In this document: piece by piece, positions 1-3,449 of the stretch
How the letters are laid out: each line of letters opens with the position of its first letter
How positions within the stretch are numbered: the stretch's first letter is position 1
DNA from: an uncultured Lachnospiraceae bacterium
Lineage (GTDB): Bacteria; Bacillota_A; Clostridia; Lachnospirales; Lachnospiraceae
Direction of reading: 5' to 3'
Assembly: GCA_947177885.1 (NCBI GenBank)
Contig: CAMWWF010000218.1
Location: 1 to 5,525, forward strand
DNA length: 5,525 bases
Notes under the pieces: generated by a model
Told to the model about the DNA's origin: nothing
The model's input: the letters and a program-made list of their open reading frames with translations, nothing else
Database searches by the model: none
Program-made: the position numbers and the translations under genes

Positions 1-1
1 A

Positions 2-1174
2 TACAGACTTGTCTTGAGAGAGTACAACACTTTTAATACATATGAGGACTGGACTGCAGGAGCAACTCAGCTGAACAATGACATTACTACAGGAAAGATG
101 CCGGATATCCTGATTGGGTCAGAGCTTCCCATGGAGAACTATGCGGTGAAAGGCCTGCTGGAGGACATAGGAAAGCTGATTGAAGAGGACGAGGAATTAT
201 CGAAGGTTGAGTTTGTTGAGAATGTATTTGAAGCCTATTCTGTTGACGGTACGCTGTATTATGTAATTCCATCCTTCAGTGTTCAGACAATGGCAGGGAA
301 AACCTCTGTTGTGGGTGACAGAACCGAGTGGACAATGCAGGAAGCGGAGCAGCTGCTGTCCACCATGCCGGAGGGGACCAGCCTGTTTGGCGAAATGACG
401 AGAGATTCCTATTTTTCTACGGCTATGAGCTATTGCGCAGGCGATTTTGTGGATGTGGCAACGGGAAAATGCGATTTCAGTTCCCAGCGGTTTATTGACA
501 TGATGGAGTATGCAAAATCGCTTCCGGAAACGCAGGAGAATGAGGAATACGCAAAGAGCTCGTACAGCAGCGGTAACTGGCAGACGCAGTACCGGGAAAA
601 CAGAACTATTTTAATGCAGCTTTATATCAATAGCATCCGGGATCTGAATTACAATGTTAACGGCAGATTCGGAGAGGATGTGAGCTATGTGGGATTCCCT
701 ATGGAGGGCGGGCAGGGAGCCTGTGTCAGCGCAAGCAATATGTACGCAATTTCTTCCAAGAGCAATTATAAAGAGGGAGCATGGGAATTTCTGCGGTATT
801 ATCTTACAGAGGAGTATCAGGAGGAGAACTCGGACTGGACTCTGTCAATACACAAAAAAATCTTTATGGATAATGCACAGCTGGCTACGGAGAGGCCTTT
901 TTGGGAGGACCCGGAGACCGGAGAAAAGGAATACTATGATGATACTATTTATATGAACGGAGAGAGTATTGTGATACCTCCCATGAGCCAGGCTCAGGTG
1001 GATAAGGTAGTTAATTACATCTTTTCTGTGAAAAAGAGCAGATATTACAATAACAATGTAATGAATATAATCAATGAAGAAATGGGAGGCTTCTTCTCCG
1101 GGCAGAAATCGGCTCAGGAGGTGGCCAACATAATTCAAAACAGGGTACAGCTGTATGTAGACGAAAACCGCTGA
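2..1174 (+). CDS. Extracellular solute-binding protein, family 1 (ABC importer receptor), 5'-truncated by window edge
   Basis: About 390 C-terminal residues are visible. The frame is open from base 2, so the true start and any lipoprotein signal peptide lie upstream; the TTG at 14 is internal and is not the start. The opening matches the first lobe of family-1 (sugar/oligosaccharide-type) binding proteins: a strand, a helix with LNNDI, then TTGKMPDILI, the usual G-x-x-PDI turn. Later landmarks are GLLEDIGKLIEED, the hinge-like DGTLYYVIPSF (around 240-280), and the second-lobe block VSYVGFPMEGG followed by KEGAWEFLRYYLTEEYQ. The protein ends with an amphipathic helix and a TGA at 1172-1174. 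Such proteins are normally tethered outside the membrane and deliver ligand to two permeases. No permease gene follows; a terminator does, so this is the last gene of its unit. The ligand cannot be told. A typical family length near 430-450 residues would leave roughly 50-60 missing, but larger versions exist. Confidence 0.88.
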   Translation, partial: YRLVLREYNTFNTYEDWTAGATQLNNDITTGKMPDILIGSELPMENYAVKGLLEDIGKLIEEDEELSKVEFVENVFEAYSVDGTLYYVIPSFSVQTMAGKTSVVGDRTEWTMQEAEQLLSTMPEGTSLFGEMTRDSYFSTAMSYCAGDFVDVATGKCDFSSQRFIDMMEYAKSLPETQENEEYAKSSYSSGNWQTQYRENRTILMQLYINSIRDLNYNVNGRFGEDVSYVGFPMEGGQGACVSASNMYAISSKSNYKEGAWEFLRYYLTEEYQEENSDWTLSIHKKIFMDNAQLATERPFWEDPETGEKEYYDDTIYMNGESIVIPPMSQAQVDKVVNYIFSVKKSRYYNNNVMNIINEEMGGFFSGQKSAQEVANIIQNRVQLYVDENR

Positions 1175-1192
1175 TACCGGGAGCTTGGCCTG

Positions 1193-1237
1193 AAAAAACA
1201 GCGCTCTGTCTTAATCGGACAGAGACGCTGTTTTTTT
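1193..1237. terminator. Bidirectional rho-independent terminator between converging genes
   Basis: Two arms, 1199-1210 (CAGCG then CTCTGTC) and 1218-1230 (GACAGAG, bulged A, then CGCTG), form a 12-bp stem with a 7-nt loop (1211-1217). Seven T follow on the plus strand (1231-1237) and six A precede (1193-1198), which read as six T on the minus strand, so it can stop transcription from both sides. It starts 19 bases after the stop of the solute-binding gene. The minus-strand metallopeptidase reads through one arm of the hairpin and its TAA lies at the loop edge (1211-1213), so the structure doubles as coding sequence. Confidence 0.88.
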
Positions 1238-1636
1238 CAGCCGTTCTTCTATGGTCAGTTCATGGCCGTGTTCTCGGAGCCATTCTCTGTGGGATTTGTA
1301 ATCCGGCATTATGGAAGCCACCATGTTCCAGAAAGTTTTGGAGTGGTTCATATGGGTCAGATGACACAATTCATGAACAACTACATAATCCAGTACTTTT
1401 GGGGGAGCAAAGATCAGGCGGTAATTAAAGGATAGCGTACCTCTGGAGGAGCAGCTGCCCCAGCGGGTTTTCTGATCGCGGACGGTTATGGAAGTGTAAC
1501 GGCCGCCTGTTTGGGTATGATAATACGCCACGCGGTTTTCAAAGCAGGCCCGCGCGGCATTTCGGTAGCGTCTTTCCAGAACTTCTATTCTTCTTTTGCG
1601 GGCCATATCAGGTTCGGAGCAGCACATGTTTTTCAT
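1211..1636 (-). CDS. YgjP/SprT-like zinc metallopeptidase (DUF45-type), short form
   Basis: This 141-residue protein carries the YgjP-like (DUF45, M48-related) core. The family block TRWGSCSSRGTLSFNYRL lies at about 57-73. The zinc motif HELCH is at 88-92 (H88, E89, H92), followed by HMNHSKTFW with H98 as the probable third zinc ligand. It has no signal peptide or membrane segment, so it should be cytoplasmic. Substrates of this family are poorly defined. The start is firm: AAAAGGA (1644-1650) sits 7 nt before the ATG and an in-frame TAA lies at 1649-1651. Typical YgjP proteins are about 230-250 residues with an extra N-terminal beta region; here that part is absent and cannot be restored from upstream sequence, so this is a short form rather than a miscalled start. 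The protein ends inside the terminator hairpin. It lies 100 bp downstream of the CDF gene on the same strand, and I see no strong terminator or convincing promoter between them, so cotranscription is likely. Confidence 0.88.
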   Translation of the reverse strand: MKNMCCSEPDMARKRRIEVLERRYRNAARACFENRVAYYHTQTGGRYTSITVRDQKTRWGSCSSRGTLSFNYRLIFAPPKVLDYVVVHELCHLTHMNHSKTFWNMVASIMPDYKSHREWLREHGHELTIEERLKKTASLSD

Positions 1637-1643
1637 ATCGTTA

Positions 1644-1650
1644 TCCTTTT
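1644..1650 (-). promoter_or_regulatory. Ribosome binding site of the metallopeptidase gene
   Basis: On the minus strand this reads AAAAGGA, 7 nt before the ATG at 1636. An in-frame TAA (1649-1651) overlaps it, which fixes the start and excludes an N-terminal extension. Confidence 0.7.
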
Positions 1651-1736
1651 AAAACGTTACGTCTGTCAATGGTATTGGATCTTGTCATTCTGTATGTTGC
1701 CTGAAAGGAAGATGCGCTTTCATTCCCTGTGTCTCT

Positions 1737-2903
1737 CTATACCATTTGCTTGTCCACTTCAATCACGGCAAAGCAGTTCGGAGCCTTCTCCTGTATTTTA
1801 GCCTGAATTCTTTGTGTCAGTTCCTTGTCGGACAGCGGCAGATCATAGGGCGCTACAGTGTCAAAAATAAGGTTTGTGTGAGTGGGACCTGTCACAATGC
1901 GAAAATCGTGGAGGGTAAGCCGGGGATTGATTTCCCGAATACAGCCTTCAGCCAGAGTTTTCATCCGGGCCGTTTCTTCATCACCCACGCACACAGGGTC
2001 CATATGTATAACCGCATGGCAGTTCAGTTGGTTTCTCAGTTCGTGTTCAATGGTATCAATCATGTCGTGAAGTTCCAGCAGCTGTCCGTCCGCCGGAACC
2101 TCCGCATGGAGGGAAATCAGGATTCTGCCGGGGCCGTAGTTGTGGACGATAAGGTCGTGAATGCCAATGACATTATCGTAACTCATAACAATGTCATTGA
2201 TCTGCTTTACCAATTCCCTGTCCGGAGCCTGACCCAACAGAGGGCTGATGGTATCCCTTGCGGCAGAGAAGCCGGCGTAACAGATAAAGAGACCTACCAG
2301 TACACCGCACCAGCCGTCAATGGCAATAGAAGTAAAATGTGTAGTCAAAGAGGAGGCCAGCACTGCCGCTGTGGCAACGGTATCGCTGAGAGAGTCCGTG
2401 GCTGTGGCCAGCATGGCAGCGGAATCCAGTTTTTTCCCCAGGTTTCTGTTATACAGGAACATGTAAAACTTCACCAGAATGGAAGTGAGTAATATGAGGA
2501 AGATTAAGGGGGAGAACGCCGGAGTCTGCGGAGTGATGATTTTTTCCGCAGAGCTTTTTATCAGTTCCAGGCCCATAAGCAGGATGATGACGGATATCAG
2601 CAGTCCGGATATATACTCAATTCGTCCGTGTCCGAAGGGATGATGAGGGTCCGGTTTCTGACCGGCCATTTTAAAGCCTACCAGTGTGATAATGGAGGAA
2701 CCTGCGTCTGACAGGTTGTTGAAGGCGTCGGCGGTAATGGCAATGGACCCGCTCAGGGTTCCGGCCAGGAATTTTCCGCAGAAGAGACAAAGGTTCAGAA
2801 AGATTCCCACAGCTCCGCACAAAATGCCGTAGGCCTGACGCACGGAGGGGCTGGCGGTGTCTTCTCTGTGTTTCACAAACAGTTTCGATAATAAAGTAAT
2901 CAT
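1737..2903 (-). CDS. Cation diffusion facilitator transporter, Mn-type metal site, with extended (duplicated) C-terminal domain
   Basis: A 388-residue CDF transporter that should export divalent metal from the cytoplasm by proton antiport. The membrane part (about 24-215) has around six hydrophobic segments. The TM2 metal site is N62-x-x-x-D66 (in ADAFNNLSD) and TM5 has D170-x-x-x-D174 (in TDSLSD). An N-D/D-D quartet, rather than the H/D set of zinc CDFs, is as I recall typical of bacterial manganese exporters such as MntE, so Mn(II) is the best guess. The loop motif HHPFGHGRIE (87-96) is a CDF hallmark. The usual cytoplasmic dimerisation domain spans about 223-304. A further 80 residues (about 312-386) look like a second copy, which explains the length against a usual ~300. 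The ATG has a strong Shine-Dalgarno and a good upstream promoter. It is transcribed away from the ABC exporter gene and toward the metallopeptidase. The family call is firm; the substrate is inferred. Confidence 0.93.
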   Translation of the reverse strand: MITLLSKLFVKHREDTASPSVRQAYGILCGAVGIFLNLCLFCGKFLAGTLSGSIAITADAFNNLSDAGSSIITLVGFKMAGQKPDPHHPFGHGRIEYISGLLISVIILLMGLELIKSSAEKIITPQTPAFSPLIFLILLTSILVKFYMFLYNRNLGKKLDSAAMLATATDSLSDTVATAAVLASSLTTHFTSIAIDGWCGVLVGLFICYAGFSAARDTISPLLGQAPDRELVKQINDIVMSYDNVIGIHDLIVHNYGPGRILISLHAEVPADGQLLELHDMIDTIEHELRNQLNCHAVIHMDPVCVGDEETARMKTLAEGCIREINPRLTLHDFRIVTGPTHTNLIFDTVAPYDLPLSDKELTQRIQAKIQEKAPNCFAVIEVDKQMV

Positions 2904-2912
2904 GAAAGAATG

Positions 2913-2919
2913 ACCTCCC
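2913..2919 (-). promoter_or_regulatory. Ribosome binding site of the CDF transporter gene
   Basis: The minus strand reads GGGAGGT, close to the anti-Shine-Dalgarno complement, 9 nt before the ATG at 2903. It supports that start. Confidence 0.8.
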
Positions 2920-2956
2920 TGTGAATGCTGAAACGGAATTTAAGATAAGTAATCAA

Positions 2957-2985
2957 AGTATAACAATGCGGCTGTAAAAAAGCAA
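2957..2985 (-). promoter_or_regulatory. Sigma-A type promoter for the CDF transporter (and probably the metallopeptidase)
   Basis: On the minus strand the -35 is TTGCTT (2980-2985) and the -10 is TATACT (2957-2962), separated by exactly 17 bases. This predicts transcription starting near 2950 and an untranslated leader of about 47 nt carrying the ribosome binding site. I see no clear operator palindrome on it. No experiment supports it; the call rests on match and spacing. Confidence 0.65.
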
Positions 2986-3041
2986 GATGCAAAAAACAAG
3001 AATAAAATAGGAGGTTAAAATTAGCCTGCAAATAAAAAAAC

Positions 3042-3207
3042 AATCTGAAAAAACAGATGCCGATAAAACAGATGAACGTGTAACAATTTAAAATACAATC
3101 CGAAAAACAGAATCCGAAAAACAGCTCCGAAAAACAGAATCCGAAAAACAGAATTCGAAAAACAGAATCCGAAAACAGCTCTGAAAAACAGATACTCTGA
3201 AAAACAG
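3042..3207. repeat. Tandem imperfect 13-16 bp repeat array (core C/T-GAAAAACAG)
   Basis: Eight contiguous units fill 3097-3207, beginning at 3097, 3111, 3125, 3138, 3152, 3166, 3179 and 3192. The commonest form is AATCCGAAAAACAG (units 1, 2 and 4 identical); the others differ by one or two bases or by length (13, 14 or 16). Two more degenerate units stand apart at 3042-3056 and 3057-3071, separated by about 25 bases of unrelated sequence. The array lies between the two divergent promoters, ending 13 bases before the -35 of the ABC promoter, so it should not be in either main transcript. Possible roles are a cluster of protein-binding sites, an A-tract-rich upstream element, or simply slippage-prone sequence. 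The reading frames through it are lysine/asparagine-rich on one strand and phenylalanine-rich on the other and do not look like genes. Confidence 0.9.
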
Positions 3208-3220
3208 ATTAAAATATGGA

Positions 3221-3249
3221 TTGACATTTTGCGAAATGTCGTTTACAAT
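3221..3249 (+). promoter_or_regulatory. Strong sigma-A type promoter for the ABC exporter
   Basis: The -35 is a perfect TTGACA (3221-3226) and the -10 is TACAAT (3244-3249), one mismatch from consensus, with a 17-bp spacer. The stretch just upstream is A-rich (the last repeat unit plus ATTAAAATATGGA), as in an UP element. Transcription should begin near 3256, giving a leader of about 195 nt before the GTG at 3450. Confidence 0.8.
3223..3240. promoter_or_regulatory. Operator-like perfect 7-4-7 inverted repeat on the -35/spacer
   Basis: GACATTT (3223-3229), TGCG, AAATGTC (3234-3240) is a perfect palindrome covering four bases of the -35 hexamer and most of the spacer. It lies upstream of the predicted transcription start, so it acts as DNA rather than as an RNA hairpin. 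A dimeric repressor bound here would block RNA polymerase. The regulator is not in the window, and I do not recognise the site as a known family box. Confidence 0.6.
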
Positions 3250-3321
3250 TAAAATTTAAGGGCTAAGAGGCAAGTTGATCCGGAGATTAGAAAAACCGGA
3301 TATCCTATTGTTCGGAGACAA

Positions 3322-3410
3322 GATGGTCCCAATGGGAAATACTCTGAATATGGGATGGTCTGAACAGGAAATACTCCGGATTCAGGACAGTCTGCATAAA
3401 AGATACACAG
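3322..3410 (+). repeat. Imperfect direct repeats with 32-bp period in the leader
   Basis: Copy 1 (3322-3349) and copy 2 (3354-3381) match at 22 of 28 bases; both begin GATGGTC and share GGAAATACTC. A much weaker third copy begins at 3386, in the same 32-bp phase, with 16 of 25 bases matching copy 2. A 32-bp period is not a multiple of three, so it does not give a peptide repeat and suggests nucleic-acid-level duplication. Confidence 0.55.
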
Positions 3411-3448
3411 ATCAAAGAGAACCGTTAAGAGAAAAGGGAGAAAAGTAA
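3323..3448 (+). CDS. Possible small ORF (41 aa) abutting the ABC exporter start
   Basis: An ATG at 3323, preceded by GGAG (3314-3317) at 5 nt, opens a 41-residue frame ending at TAA 3446-3448, one base before the GTG of the exporter. That spacing would allow translational coupling, with the exporter's ribosome binding site inside this ORF. The product is hydrophilic, with a helix-like charged C-terminal half (WSEQEILRIQDSLHKRY), no membrane segment and no family I recognise. The frame is open back to 3260, and a TTG at 3275 with AAGAGG four bases before it would give 57 residues. Against it: such an open frame can arise by chance, and the region is partly built from 32-bp repeats that change frame. 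It could be a regulatory leader peptide or nothing. Confidence 0.3.
   Translation: MVPMGNTLNMGWSEQEILRIQDSLHKRYTDQREPLREKGEK
3435..3440 (+). promoter_or_regulatory. Ribosome binding site of the ABC exporter (supports the GTG start)
   Basis: AGGGAG ends 9 nt before GTG 3450-3452. An in-frame TAA at 3426-3428 rules out any longer product, and no ATG is available close by, so GTG is the best start. Confidence 0.75.
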
Positions 3449-3449
3449 A

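Larger units (their letters stand above)
3256..3449 (+). other. Long 5' leader of the ABC exporter mRNA (no recognised riboswitch)
   Basis: This stretch between the predicted transcription start and the GTG holds a small inverted repeat, ATCCGG (3278-3283) with CCGGAT (3296-3301) around a 12-nt loop. It also holds 32-bp-period direct repeats, a possible short ORF and the ribosome binding site. I see no T-run after a stem, so no attenuator terminator, and no known riboswitch core. Confidence 0.45.

Noticed and set aside
14..16. TTG at 14 as start of the solute-binding protein
   Set aside because: The frame is open back to base 2 and the family expects a signal peptide and more N-terminal sequence, so the gene begins outside the window.
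1645..1664. TTGACA on the minus strand upstream of the metallopeptidase as a promoter -35
   Set aside because: At 17-18 bp spacing the -10 would be GGATAA/GATAAC over the ribosome binding site, putting the transcript start at the start codon; cotranscription with the CDF gene is more likely.
1702..1722. Inverted repeat TGAAAG/CTTTCA between the CDF and metallopeptidase genes as a terminator
   Set aside because: The stem is only 6 bp around a 9-nt loop and has no T-run.
1746..2492. 248-residue open frame on the plus strand
   Set aside because: It lies antisense to the CDF gene, which has conserved motifs, a ribosome binding site and a promoter; no domain is visible in the plus-strand product.
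3010..3092. GGAGG at 3010-3014 followed by a 24-codon lysine-rich frame
   Set aside because: No ATG, GTG or TTG is suitably placed; it would need ATT or CTG, and the frame is short and partly repeat-derived.
3097..3207. CRISPR array
   Set aside because: Units are 13-16 bp, directly adjacent with no unique spacers, and no cas gene is present.
3021..3227. 68-residue hydrophobic, phenylalanine-rich frame on the minus strand, resembling a membrane peptide
   Set aside because: Its composition comes from the A-rich tandem repeats read backwards; no ribosome binding site was found and the repeat units vary in length, shifting the frame.
3278..3301. ATCCGG/CCGGAT inverted repeat in the leader as a riboswitch or attenuator
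   Set aside because: A 6-bp stem with a 12-nt loop, no T-run and no recognised aptamer core; noted only as a weak structure.
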